Shown piece by piece: positions 42,745 to 53,989 of a DNA stretch of 64,000 nucleotides. A program made the translations under genes and the position numbers. Source of the stretch: Enchytraeus crypticus (lineage: Eukaryota > Annelida > Clitellata > Enchytraeida > Enchytraeidae). The stretch's first letter is position 1; every line of letters begins with the position of its first letter. Under the pieces are notes generated by a model, which saw only the letters and a list, made by a program, of their open reading frames with translations, ran no database searches and was not told the origin of the DNA. The DNA is taken from assembly GCA_905160935.1 (NCBI GenBank), contig CAJHZI010000589.1:558001-622000 (forward strand), in the 5' to 3' direction.

Positions 42745-45700
42745 TGTGATAAAATAACGCCTTGATAAAAACTTATCTTGTTAAAGTTAGAGTTGATAAA
42801 AATCTGGCTTGATAAAGTTACACTTTACAAAATTTAACTTGCTAAATTTAAAAATGATAAAAACTTAACTTGCAAAAGGTAAAGTTGATAAAGTGATGAC
42901 TTGGTAAGGTTAAAGTTGATAAAAAAGATGACGTGGTAAAATTAAAGTTGATAAAATCACACCTTGATAAATTTACGGTTAATAAAAACACGCCTTACTA
43001 AAGTTAAAGTTGATAAAGACATGACTTGGTAAAGTTAAAGTTGATAGAAACACACCTTCAAACTAATAAATTTGATAAAAACATAGCTTGTTAAAGTTGA
43101 AGTTGATAGAAAGATGACATGGTATAGCTACACTTGATAAAAACTTAATTTGCTAAAATTAAAGTTGATAAAATCACACCTTAATAAAGTTAATGTCGAT
43201 AAAAAACTTAACTTGTTAAGGTTAAAGTTGATAAAAAGATGATTTGATAAATTTGAGATTGATAAAAACTAAACTTGTAAAGTTAAAGTTTATAAAAAGA
43301 TGACTTGGTAAAGTTAGAGATGATTAAAAAGATAACTTGGTAATAAAATCACACTTTGATAAATTTAAGGTTGATAAAACCAACTTAAAAGTTGATAAAA
43401 GCACACCTTGATAAATTTAGGGTTGATAAAAACACGCCTTAGTAAAGTTAAAGTTGATAATGACAGGACTTGGTAAAGTTAATGTTGATAGAAACACACC
43501 TTCAAAATAAAAAATTTGATAAAAACAAAACTTGTTAAAGTTAAAGTTGATGAAATAATGGCTTGATAAAGTTACACTTGATAAAAACTTAACTTGCTAA
43601 ATTTAAAATTGATAAAAACACACCTTCATGATCATAAATTTTATAAAAAAAGTAACTTGTTAAAATTACAGTTGATAGAAAGATGACTTGGTAAAGCTAC
43701 ACTTGATGAAAACTTAACTTGCTAAAATTAAAGTTGATATAATAACACCTTTATAAAGTTAAAGTTGATAAAATCATGATTTGGTAAAGTTACAGTTCAT
43801 AAAAACACACCTTCATTGTAATAAATTTGGTTTAACTTGATAAAGTTAATGATGATAAAAATTTAACTTGTTAAAGTTAAACTTGATAAAAAAGATGACC
43901 TGATAAATTTAAAACTGATAAAGACTTCACTTGATAAAGTTAAGGTTTGTAAAAAGACGACTGGGTAAAGTTGAAGTTGATAAAAAAAGATAACTTGGTA
44001 AATTTAAAGTTGATAAAATCACACCTTGATATATATACGGTTGATAAAAGCGCACTTTAACAAAGTTAAAGTTGATAAAGACATGACTTGCTAAAGTTAA
44101 AGTTGATAGAAACACACCTTCAAACTAATAAAGTTGATAAAGACATGACTTGGTAAATTTAATGTTGATAGAAACATAACTTCAAAATAATAAATTTTAG
44201 AAAAGACATAACTTGTTAAAGCTAAAGTTGATAAAAAGATGACTTGATAAAGTTATAGTTGATAAAAACTTAACTTGCTAAATTTAAAATTGATAAAAAC
44301 ACACCTTCATGATAATAAATTTTACAAAAAACATAACTTGTTGTTGTTAAAGTTGATAAAAATATGGCTTGATAAAGTTCCGCGTGATAAAAACTTAACT
44401 TGCTAAATTTAAAATTGATAAAAACACACCTTCATGATCATAAATTTTATAAAAAAATAACTTGTTAAAATTAAAGTTGATAGAAAGATGACTTGGTAAA
44501 GCTACACTTGATGAAAACTTAACTTGCAAAAATTAAAGTTGATATAATTACACCTTTATAAAGTTAAAGTTGATAAAATCATGATTTGGTAAAGTTACAG
44601 TTCATAAAAACACACCTTCATTGTAATAAATTTGGTTTAACTTGATAAAGTTAATGATGATAAAAATTTAACTTGTTAAAGTTAAACTTGATAAAAAAGA
44701 TGACCTGATAAATTTAAAACTGATAAAGACTTCACTTGTTAAAGTTAAGGTTTGTAAAAAGACGACTGGGTAAAGTTGAAGTTGATAAAAAAAGATAACT
44801 TGGTAAATTTAAAGTTGATAAAATCACACCTTGATATATATACGGTTGATAAAAGCGCACTTTAACAAAGTTAAAGTTGATAAAGACATGACTTGCTAAA
44901 GTTAAAGTTGATAGAAACACACCTTCAAACTAATAAAGTTGATAAAGACATGACTTGGTAAATTTAATGTTGATAGAAACACAACTTCAAAATAATAAAT
45001 TTTAGAAAAGACATAACTTTTTAAAGCTAAAGTTGATAAAAAGATGACTTGATAAAGTTATAGTTGATAAAAACTTAACTTGCTAAATTTAAAATTGATA
45101 AAAACACACCTTCATGATAATAAATTTTACAAAAAAACATAACTTGTTGTTGTTAAAGTTGATAAAAATATGGCTTGATAAAGTTCCGCGTGATAAAAAC
45201 TTAACTTGCTAAATTTAAAATTGATAAAAACACTCCATCATGATAATAAATTTGATAAAAACATAACTTGTTAAAATTAAACTTGATAAAAAGATACCTT
45301 AGTAAAGTTGAAGTTGATAAAAATATGACTTAGTAAAGTTACAGTTGATACTAAACACCTTCGCAATAATAAATCTGGTATAAAACACACCTTGTTAAAG
45401 TTAAAGTTGGTAAAAAACGTAACTTGTTAAAGTCAAAGTTGATAAAAACATGACTTGGTAAAGTTAATGTTGATAGAAACACACCTTCGCAATAATAAAT
45501 TTGATATAAAATACACCTTGATAAAGTTAATGTTGATAAAAACTTAACTTGTTAAAGTTAAAGTTGATAAAGGCACGCCTTCATAATAATAAATTTTATA
45601 AAAGCATGACTTGATAAATTTAAAATTGATAAAAACTTTACTTGTTTGTACTAAAGTTGATAAATGGATGACTTGATAAATTTAAAATTGATAAAAGACA

Positions 45701-47085
45701 AGCCTTGTTAAATTTAAAATTGATAAAAATAGGATTTGATAAATTTCAAATTGATAAAAATGTGACCTGATAAAGTTACAAATGATAAAAACACATCTTC
45801 ATAATATTAAATTTTATAAAAACTTAACTTGATAAGGTTAAAGTTCATAAAAAAGGCGACTTGATAAATGTCAAATTGATAAAACTTAACTTGTTAAAGT
45901 TAAAGTTGATAAAAATGATGTCTTGATAAATTTAAAATTGATTAAATCACACTTTGATAAGGTTAAAGTTGATAAAAAGATGACTTGATAAATGTAAAAT
46001 TGATACAACTTAACTTGTTAAAGTTAAAGTTCATAAAAGAGATAACAGGATAAATGTAGAATTGATAAAAACTTAAGTTGATAATGTTAAAGTTGATAAA
46101 AAGATGCCTTTGGTATATTTAAAGTTGATAAAAACATGTCTTCATGATAATAAATTTTACAAAAACATAACTTGTTAAATTTAAAGTTGATAAAAAGATG
46201 ACTTGATAAATTTAAAATTGATAACAATCTAACTTGTTAAAGTTAAAGTTGATAAAAAATATGACTTGTTAAATTTGAAATTAATAAAATCGCACCTTGT
46301 TAAAGTTAAAGTTGATAAAAAAAAGACGAGTTGATAAATGTAAATTTGATAAAACTTAACTTGTTAAAGTTGATAAAAAAAATAACAGGATAAATGTAAA
46401 ATTGATAGAAACTGAAATTGATAATGTTAAAGTTGATTAAAAAAATGCCTTTGGTATATTTAAAGTTGATAAAAACATGCCTTCATGATAATAAATTTTT
46501 TAAAAACATAACTTGTTAAATTTAAAATTGATAAAAAGGATACCTTGGTAAAGTTAAAGTTGATAAAAACATGACTTGGTAAAGTTAAAGGTGATAAGAA
46601 CATACCTTGATAAAGTTACAATTGATAAAAACATGACTTGATAAAGTTAAAGTTGATAAAAACACGCCTTGATAAAGCTACAACTGATAAAAGCACATCT
46701 TCATAATCATAAATTTTATAACAACCTGTTAAAGTTAAAATGATAAAAAGACGACTTGATAAATGTCAAATTGATAAAACTAAACTTGATAAATTTAAGA
46801 TTGATAAAATCACACCTTGATAAAGTTAAAGTTGATAAAAAGATAACTTGATAAATTTAAAATTGATAACAACTTAACCTGTTAAAAATAAAGTGGATAA
46901 AAAGACGACTTGATAAATGTCAAATTGATAAACTTAACTTGTTAATGTTAAAGTTGATAAAAATATGACTTGATAAATTTCAAATTGATAAAAACTTAAC
47001 TTGATAAAGTTAAAGTTGAAAAAAATAAGGTTTGATAAATTTCAAATTGATAAAAACTTACCTTGCTAAAGTTAAAGTAGATATA
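42745..47085. repeat. Minisatellite array, about 31-bp unit, about 140 units
   Basis: The array is made of variants of AAAGTTGATAAAAACATGAC followed by TTGATAAAGTT, with TGATAAAAA occurring about every 30-31 bp for 4.3 kb. Units differ mainly at ACATGAC/AGATGAC/ACACACC and TTGGTAA/TTGATAA/TTGTTAA. Strand composition is skewed (A-rich on the plus strand). Open frames inside it are by-products of the repeat. An 805-bp segment is tandemly duplicated within it. Confidence 0.93.
43590..45235. repeat. Higher-order 805-bp tandem duplication in the minisatellite
   Basis: Sequence from about 43590-44425 recurs at about 44398-45235 with an offset of 805-815 bp. For example CTGGGTAAAGTTGAAGTTG at 43961 and 44766, and TATATACGGTTGATAAAAGC at about 44032 and 44837, each 805 bp apart. 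Few differences are visible, so the duplication is recent. Confidence 0.85.
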
Positions 47086-47153
47086 AAATTGAATTGAATT
47101 GTAGATACCTGTAATTCATTCACTGTTAAAACTTTAAACACACACGTGTATAA

Positions 47154-47155
<2 letters not shown>

Positions 47156-47222
<67 letters not shown>
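47156..47222. repeat. (AT)n microsatellite
   Basis: Continuous AT run between the minisatellite and SINE S2. Confidence 0.95.
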
Positions 47223-47225
<3 letters not shown>

Positions 47226-47240
47226 TTCATGAATAATATT

Positions 47241-47453
47241 ATTGAGTGTCTAAATAGCGTAGGGGTAACGTCATGAAGTTTTAAATGACAGATCCTGCCG
47301 TGAATTGAACCCTCGTGGGTTCGAATCCCGGCCACGCTGATCTGAGAGTAAAATCTCGGACATTCACTGGAGAGGTTATACGGAAAATTGACTAAACTGC
47401 CTAACGGTTTGAACATGTGGTATTAAAAAGTGATAGATATCAACATAGTTGAT
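47241..47453 (+). repeat. tRNA-like SINE family S2, copy 1
   Basis: ATAGCGTAGGGGTAACGTCA (A-box-like) and GTGGGTTCGAATCCCGGCC (consensus B box), then GAGAGTAAAATCTCGGACAT and CCTAACGGTTTGAACATGTG, ending GATAGATATCAACATAGTTG. Copies lie at 57126-57338 and 33681-33775. Confidence 0.75.
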
Positions 47454-47543
47454 TATTCACTATAATGCGTGTTTACTTACTCATGTATACGTGTAGTATA
47501 TGTTAAGTATATAAGTATATGTGTATATGTATATGTTTGTAGG

Positions 47544-47697
<154 letters not shown>

Positions 47698-47699
47698 AA

Positions 47700-48600
47700 T
47701 ATGAATATCTATAAGTGTATATGTATTTATGAGTCAAATACACTGTGTGCAAGTGTGCGTATTTAATCCATCTATATAAGTGAACGCGCCGTATACATTT
47801 TATGTTGGGTAAGTGTGTTTTTAGGTAGAACAGAATAGGATGGTATTTATGGATGGAGGTAATGTGCGTATACTGGTATGTATGTCTCTGTTAAAGTTGG
47901 ATTGACTCATCAATTAAGGTGTGAAATTCTAGTATTTTCCCCCTTTACAAATTTATATCTGATGACGTATAATTTTACGACTAGACTGGTGTTACGGGTC
48001 TTGGCGGCCTCCTGAACCAGTATAATGTAAGTTAAGTTAAGTATATAATCAACAGCTTCTACGGGGTAAATACCAATATAAATGACAATTTAAGGTACAT
48101 TTTATAATTTTTCCTGTACTTATCATTGTGTTCAATGCATTGTTTCGAACCAAACGGCCATCAGCTGTAGCGTCGTCACGTGAACGGTGACTTCATGACT
48201 TTTATGCTGGATTGGGAAATAATACTGGATCACAGATCTCTAATAAGATCGATATTTAGTGCTTTTCTTATAGCGTATTAGCGTGATGTAAGTGATGTTA
48301 GCTCGCTAGTTTGAGTTGAAGTTAAGATTAGTGTAATCATAGATATAAAAGAAGATTATTATGAAAGTTCTGTGTAATACTTAGTTGGTGTCAATAATAT
48401 AATATATTATATTATATATTAATATAATATAATGTGTATTAATTTAACGATTGTTAATTTAATTAATTTCTAAATATTTAATTTGTATAATTCTTTAACA
48501 CATTTTTTGTCGGTATTAGTGATTAATAATCTTTCTTGTTCTAGTAATACTTTGTGACGTTAAAATTGTTATCTTTTCAATTGAAAATTAAAGTATCAAC
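47700..48600. other. Unassigned interval
   Basis: No gene or repeat recognised, apart from a short AT-rich palindromic run (AATATAATATATTATATTAT) near 48400. Confidence 0.35.
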
Positions 48601-48899
48601 ACACTCTCTCTTAGTGCACTGCCTACTGGCAGGTCCATGGTATACAATGCCTCAACTTTTCGCTGTCTTCCGTTTTCCTTTTCATTTCCACATGAGTGAG
48701 TCTTTAAAGCATCTAACATACCTAATCTAGGCCTGCTCCTGCCTCATTTTCCTGCCATTCTACCTTCTATGACCATTATTAATACTTGCCGTTAAATGCT
48801 CAGCGGAAGTAGATAATGGGGATTTGTTGGAAGGTCTAATAGGCCTATAGGCCTGACTTTCAAAAACAAAGTAATTTTAAATTAAATTAATTTTTTTTA

Positions 48900-48936
48900 A
48901 CTGTCCCTAACCCTAACCCCTACCCTAATCCTAACC
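48900..48936. repeat. Short CCCTAA-like tract
   Basis: CCCTAACCCTAACCCCTACC then CTAATCCTAACC: about five degenerate CCCTAA units, too short to call an interstitial telomere. Confidence 0.5.
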
Positions 48937-48974
48937 ATATTCGTAAGTAAGTAATCAAATTTAGTAAAACTTTA

Positions 48975-49060
48975 AAAAATGAAATTGACTCGAGCCGGAA
49001 TCGAACCCTGAACCCATAATCTAAAGCCTAGCATCTACACCACTAGACCACCGACACTTC
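48975..49060 (-). repeat. tRNA-like sequence (SINE head)
   Basis: On the minus strand, GTGGTCTAGTGGTGTAGATG (A box) and GGGTTCGATTCCGGC (B box) are tRNA-like and correctly spaced; it sits inside the gap of the LINE. Confidence 0.6.
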
Positions 49061-49281
49061 CGATTGCACTTAGTTGAATAGATGATGTCAATATTACTAC
49101 ATAAACGTGCTACAAAAACGTAATCGTCTGTAACTATAATCAAAACAAATCTTGACTAGCTGAACTTCCTCAGGGCATTTATCTGCAAATATATTAATAG
49201 AACTTCCCCCTTAGTATGTGTCCTATTCAACTCTTCTTCCTATTTCTTTATACACTTATCAACAATCTATCTGTACCAGTT

Positions 49282-49418
49282 GGCTGGAGCCATTGGCGAA
49301 GTCGGTGCGATACTCGACTGCGGATGAGTTAATGTGGGTTCAAATCCTGGGCTCGCCCGTCACTGACATCGCTTTCGAGTGAGGAAACTGACGTTAACCT
49401 TAGCTTTACCAGCTTTAC
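49282..49418 (+). repeat. tRNA-derived SINE family S1, copy 4
   Basis: GGCTGGAGCCATTGGCGAAG, GATACTCGACTGCGGATG, GGGTTCAAATCCTGGGCTCG, CGCTTTCGAGTGAGGAAACT, CTTAGCTTTACCAGC. It is inserted into LINE family A at CTGTACCA. Confidence 0.8.
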
Positions 49419-49506
49419 CAATTCTTCTCCAAATCCACATTTCCAATGCCTCCAGTTTCCTATTATCTTCCTTCCGTAAGATCCATGCTTCAAATACATA
49501 CATGCA

Positions 49507-49562
49507 TGGTCCAAACCAAAGTTTTCACTATCTTTATCTTGTGAAAACTTTGGTTTGGACCA
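49507..49562. repeat. Perfect palindrome with 22-bp arms inside LINE sequence
   Basis: 49507-49528 and 49541-49562 are exact reverse complements (TGGTCCAAACCAAAG...) around 12 bp. The arm is the KTLVW-coding region of family A in both orientations. Confidence 0.88.
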
Positions 49563-49608
49563 GGCTAAATTGTATAGGTGTGAAACATTTTAGATAATAG
49601 ATAGAAGT

Positions 49609-49857
49609 GGCAGGATTTAGCACACTCGGTTTAGCTGCATGTCAATTGAACGAAGTTAGGCCATGTCAGGCTCGGTTAAAACATTGTTGGACCTTAGAAG
49701 ATAAAGTTTTGACAGCATAGAAATGAAAAAACCCAGAGGTTGTTAGAAGGTTATTTAACATCCAGTAGAAGGTTATTATACATCCAGGCTGGTTGCTATC
49801 TATGCGACATCAATAGGTAACGATTAGCAGTAACCATGGAAAGTAAGGAGGAAATAA
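49609..49857 (+). repeat. 5S-derived SINE, copy 3 (diverged)
   Basis: GGCAGGATTTAGCACACTCGG, GAACGAAGTTAGGCCATGTC, CTCGGTTAAAACATTGTTGG and CCATGGAAAGTAAGGAGGAA follow copy 1 in order with many changes. Confidence 0.6.
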
Positions 49858-49859
49858 CG

Positions 49860-50800
49860 AAAATTACGAAAACAGAAACTAAGCAATTAGCACATGCAGA
49901 ACTTTGTCATGTGTGTAACCATATGAAAAAAAATGGGAACAACATTGATATCTTATATTTAGAATTTGTCAAAAAGTCCCAAAGCGTTTGTGCTTGACAA
50001 AGTTTCTCTCAAGAGATTACTTAGTAAGCTGTAGGTTCATGGAATTTGGGTAATGGTTGTCTATATATAATGCCAACTAAAGATAGGAATACTGTTAGAC
50101 AAATACTACTCTAGGGAAATTGATCTATTTACTTACAATTTGTTTTGTAGAAAAATTTCTGAAACTTTTAATATAGTAAATATGGCAAAACGAACAGCTG
50201 GAAAGGATCTTAATCATGAGAATTGGAATGAAGAAGAAGAAGAGGAAGAGGTTATTTAACCCATTTGCCGCTGACGTTGCGAAAATGCAACACTGACTTT
50301 GTAATTATACAGAATATTTATTTATCGCTATAAATTAAAGGAGTGTTTTGCTAAATGCTTCTTCAGTCAAATATGAAGATAAATGAATAATAAAATATCT
50401 CATAGCTTGTTAGTTTATCTTTCCCAACTCTAAAAACAAACTGTTTATGTTCTCTAATGGTTGGTTTAGAGATCGCTTTAAATTTGCATATATCGATGAC
50501 TTAAAAAATTAAAATTGCAATCATTTTAGAGCTAAAAATATGTACTTTCTACATGTTTAGTCCACATATTTATATCAGTACAAATTAGACTGCAAAATTC
50601 TCATAAAATTTATGTGTTTCGAAAGAGTAACGTCAGCGGTAAATGGTGTTCATTCTAATTATAATAGTGTAATTATTTAAATAGTATAAACTGTAGGATT
50701 CCAATATATGTTATAAATTCTTTATTAGGACAAAGGTTAAGCTTAAATCTAAGCTTAGTATGTATTAATATTAGCTGAAATAACTAGTTTATGCAATATA
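49860..50800. other. Unassigned interval
   Basis: No gene or recognised repeat up to the hAT target site at 50798. Confidence 0.35.
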
Positions 50801-51092
50801 AGGAGCAGTGATAATTCCGTTAATGGTAATAGAAATTTGAACGGAAATTATTGATATCCGTTAACGATAACGGAAATTAAGAATAGAAATTATTTTAAAA
50901 ATAGAAATAGAATAGAAATAGAACTTTCTTCGTCCTGAATAGAATAGTAACTTGAACGTAAATTCTAAGAACGGAAATTGTGATAAAATATTAGATTTTT
51001 ATAAATAATTATTTTTAACGATTTTTAAAATCTCAGTATCACATGTATTAAGGAAGAAGATGACAACTTGCGTTCTTGATCCGTGATCTTTT

Positions 51093-51554
51093 ATGTTTCC
51101 GGGATTGCTTATAAATTTTTCTTTTGTGCGCTTTGTTGCTAACATGTGGGGCGTCAGATCTACTTTAATCGTGAATTGCAGGTTTAAGATGAGTTTAACT
51201 ATGGCCAAAATGTTCGCTGGGAGAAAGAAAGAAAGCGTAGTATGTGAGTATTTCATGTACGACGCTGCAAAGAGAAAATCCTGCTGTCGAATAATTCATT
51301 GCAGGAATGGTAAAGAGTGCGGGGCATTATTGGTCGGCATTAATTCCACAAATCTTATGGCTCACATAAGGCGTGTGCATGAAAACGTATACAAAGAAAT
51401 TTCACAAAGGAAGGAACACCAAATAAATCTGACGCCAGCAGCTTCTTCATCACTAGACTCTGCACTAAGGCAATTGAATGCTTTTTCGTCTAATGTCACG
51501 AGCAGAAATTATACTACTGGTGCTTTGCTCTTTTGGAAAGACCATAGACCATAG
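51093..51554 (+). pseudogene. hAT transposase N-terminus with BED zinc finger
   Basis: The open reading contains SVVCEYFMYDAAKRKSCCRI, then HC and LMAHIRRVHENVYKEI. This is the aromatic start, cysteine pair and H-x4-H ending of a BED finger, the DNA-binding module at the start of many hAT transposases. The effective start is probably MSLTMAKMFAGRKKES at about 51189. It ends at 51554 just after ALLFWKDHRP, where the catalytic part should begin. Confidence 0.72.
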
Positions 51555-51576
51555 AGCAGTGTAGCAAACATATATA

Positions 51577-51699
51577 TTAGCAGACAAAGCTGAAGACCTG
51601 GTAATGGCACCGGCATCCCAAGCTTATGTAGCAAGAATTTTCTCTCTTTGTGGCTTGCTAACAGCCGGTAGTCAGAACAGGCTTCAGAAAAATCTTTAA
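51577..51699 (+). pseudogene. hAT transposase C-terminal dimerisation motif
   Basis: The frame reads LADKAEDLVMAPASQAYVAR, then IFSLCGLLTAGSQNRLQKNL and TAA. It corresponds to the family end APASQAYVERVFS-CG-LT-G-RNR--K-L. It lies 22 bp after the BED-finger frame and in a different frame, so the RNase H-like core is deleted. Confidence 0.75.
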
Positions 51700-52232
51700 A
51701 TGTGAGTTTTCCTTAAACGTAACAGAAATATGCTATGCAAATATCTGGTGAACTTCATATTGCTTTTATTCAATTTCAGATTTAACTTCTTATATAATTT
51801 TTTGTAAAAAATCTGAAACCAATTTGACTTGCAATTACCTCCAACAGACTTAACATTTTGTCATTCCTGGTTACAGAACTATTCTTCAGCTGCTGATATT
51901 TAAATTGCAGTTGATGAGTTGAAAAATTTGAATGTAGACAGCAATAGAAATAATTAAAAACATCAAATAGAAATAGAAATTATTTCCAAAACAATAGTAA
52001 TAGAAATTGAAAATTATTAGAGAACTGAAATTAGAATAGTAATAGAAATTTTAAGTTATTTAAGAACTGAAATTAGAATATTTAGTAATGGAAATTATGA
52101 TCATTGAATAGAATAGTAGTAGAAATCTGAAATAAATTTGTGAACTGAAATAACACTGATAAAGAGAGAAAATACCTTTTTTTTGCTTATTTGCTTGATT
52201 TGTAATATAGTTGGAATTTATTTGCGTGTATA

Positions 52233-52275
52233 TATATATATATATATGTGTGTGTATATATATATATATATATAT
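52233..52275. repeat. (AT)n microsatellite with GTGT interruption
   Basis: AT runs around TGTGTGTGTA. Confidence 0.9.
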
Positions 52276-52299
52276 ACATATACACTGTGTTTTTTTTAA

Positions 52300-52930
52300 A
52301 CTGATACCCCAAATTTTTTTAACAATAAAGTCGTAATAAGTTGACCGATGTTCTTGAAATTTACAGTACTTGACCAGCAGTCAATTCTACAGAACATTGA
52401 TAAATTGTGTTTGAATATTTGTAATAAAGTAAAAGGTATAGTTTTGTGAATAGGAGTGGGATCAGATAAGAAATTTCCATTACAGGATTACATGCGTGTT
52501 ACATGTAGCGTAAAATCATAACCTGGCACAGACCAGGTTGTGGTGACAGCAGTGCTCAGGCATCACTGCAGCTTCCCTGTTTATGAAAGTGAAGAGCCGC
52601 AGTTATAAATGTGAAGTTTGATACGACATCAAGCAATACTGGCTAAGTTGGTGCCGCCTGCATTAGGCCTACCATTAAGCAAAGTTTGCTCGTGCACTTC
52701 GCTGGTCAGTTAGTTGCCACCTCGTTGGCGAAGTCATACTTAATGGTTTTCAAGATCGAGACTTCCAAATCTTCAGCATGCTCTGTATTTAGTCGATTTC
52801 AGTAACGCTTCGAGATAATTCCGCATACAAGTGATGAGACTGAGTCCCTTTAATAAGAACTTGTACAGAGATAATGCAATAACTTCTGATCAGCAAATAG
52901 CAGCAAAGACAATAGCCTTAGCTACAGCTG
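52300..52930. other. Unassigned interval
   Basis: No certain gene. It may include the decayed upstream part of the pseudogene that follows. Confidence 0.3.
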
Positions 52931-52939
52931 TTGTCAATC

Positions 52940-53535
52940 ATTAGCGTAAGGATTATGCAGAATTCACAAAGTTATGTTTATTGTATTTTGATAATGATGG
53001 CAGCGCATTCAAGTTTCCTCAACCTAGTGCTATGCACTAGGTTCGCTGGATAGCCAAGATTTTGTATGCCATTAAGAAGGTACTGCTGGAGCAGCAGATC
53101 TAGTCATTGCAAAAGGTACAATAGCAACTGTTGGTTTGCAAAAGAATTCGGGTATCTTGGTCAATTTTGTGGGCTTGATATACAGCAGATGGTGGATAAC
53201 TTGCACATCAGCTGTTGATGCTACAAGGCATAATCTCTGTCTGTATCAGGATATTCAGAAATACACGCCAGTAAATTCTGATATTGCTGCCAGTGCACTT
53301 AGAGCCTTTAAACGTCACCTGTGGTATCTGAGTCCTGAAATATTGTGTCTTGCTTTATTCAACAACATTGTACCAAAGCTTGAACTTCAACATCTGGCTG
53401 GGCGACTTCTGGAAGTCAAACTGGCAGATCATGTTACACTATCAACGGATCGTTATATGGAACTGGATTTGGAAAACCAAAACTTCTTAGTGATAGGCCT
53501 ATCATTAGTCCGGCTGCAAGACCAGATGATTTAGT
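52940..53535 (+). pseudogene. Pseudogene of an uncharacterised invertebrate protein family
   Basis: Frame 1 reads DYAEFTKLCLLYFDNDGSAF, KFPQPSAMH, stop, VRWIAKILYAIKKVLLEQ. Another frame (53136-53534) reads NSGILVNFVGLIYSRWWITC, AVDATRHNLCLYQDIQKY, ALRAFKRHLWYLSPEI and LCLALFNNIVP. From memory of recurring invertebrate proteins the pattern PGAMH-ARWMAK-IY, W---A-DAP-NDL-LY--L--Y, HLWYL--EL---ALF---V is a real family with no assigned function; I cannot name it. Here the R after MH is a stop and a frameshift follows, so this copy is dead. The family may itself be mobile-element derived. Confidence 0.55.
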
Positions 53536-53650
53536 TCTGGCGGGTCATGGTTCATTTTTAGAATTTTGGGAATGGAGACGAACTTCCTACGTGAGAATAA
53601 AGACAGCTGGCCTGCTGAATGCTCATTTCTGTCATCATTATTCCCTTCAT

Positions 53651-53855
53651 AGAGTCTATGTCTTATCCATACCTTATGTAGCCTATATCTTGGGAAAATA
53701 TGGCTTCTGGGGTGGTTTCCCATTGCCTCCATCAGTTAGATGGATTAATTACCATATAATCCTGGGGGAAAATATTTCATGGTGAGTTGGGTCCCCTCTT
53801 GCCATCCGCAACTCCTACTTTAGTCGCCTCATACGTACACGCGGCTGATTGTTTT
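53651..53855 (+). repeat. Dispersed repeat R2, copy 2
   Basis: CCTTATGTAGCCTATATCTTG, AAATATGGCTTCTGGGGTGG, TTTCCCATTGCCTCC and TTAGTCGCCTCATACG match 28511-28642; this copy is longer. Confidence 0.6.
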
Positions 53856-53989
53856 TGGTTGCCCTATTCTGCTGTAGTTCAACCATACTCGAGCCCAACA
53901 CGCTGCAACAGTACTAAATATTAATCAGTAGATTTTCATACTTTTACCCACTTTTGTATAATAAAATTTCTTCTGCAAGTAACTGAAAT

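Larger units (their letters stand above)
48605..49600 (-). pseudogene. LINE family A copy, broken by insertions and folded back
   Basis: Pieces in minus orientation at 48605-48785 (3' end), 49195-49281 and 49419-49540 make one family A C-terminus. It is split by about 410 bp (48786-49194, including a tRNA-like SINE) and by SINE S1 (49282-49418). At 49541 it reverses into a plus-strand repeat of the KTLVWT region. Confidence 0.7.
50806..52158 (+). mobile_element. hAT element with BED finger, internally deleted
   Basis: The ends CAGTGATAATTCCGTT (50806) and AACTGAAATAACACTG (to 52158) are imperfect inverted repeats. The flanks ATAAGGAG (50798-50805) and ATAAAGAG (52159-52166) match 7 of 8. Sub-terminal regions are crowded with GAAATT/AATAGAAAT repeats, as is usual for transposase binding arrays. 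The interior encodes only the N-terminal finger and the C-terminal dimerisation motif, so most of the catalytic domain has been lost. Confidence 0.85.

Noticed and set aside
43927..44920. Two nearly identical 62-residue minus-strand ORFs
   Set aside because: They are produced by the 31-bp minisatellite and its 805-bp duplication, not by a gene.
42745..47085. CRISPR-like regular spacing
   Set aside because: Units are contiguous and vary gradually; there are no unique spacers, and the DNA is eukaryotic.
48975..49060. Functional tRNA gene (also 6645-6720, 8886-8960, 9765-9835)
   Set aside because: A and B boxes are present, but the acceptor and anticodon stems do not pair convincingly; they look like SINE heads.
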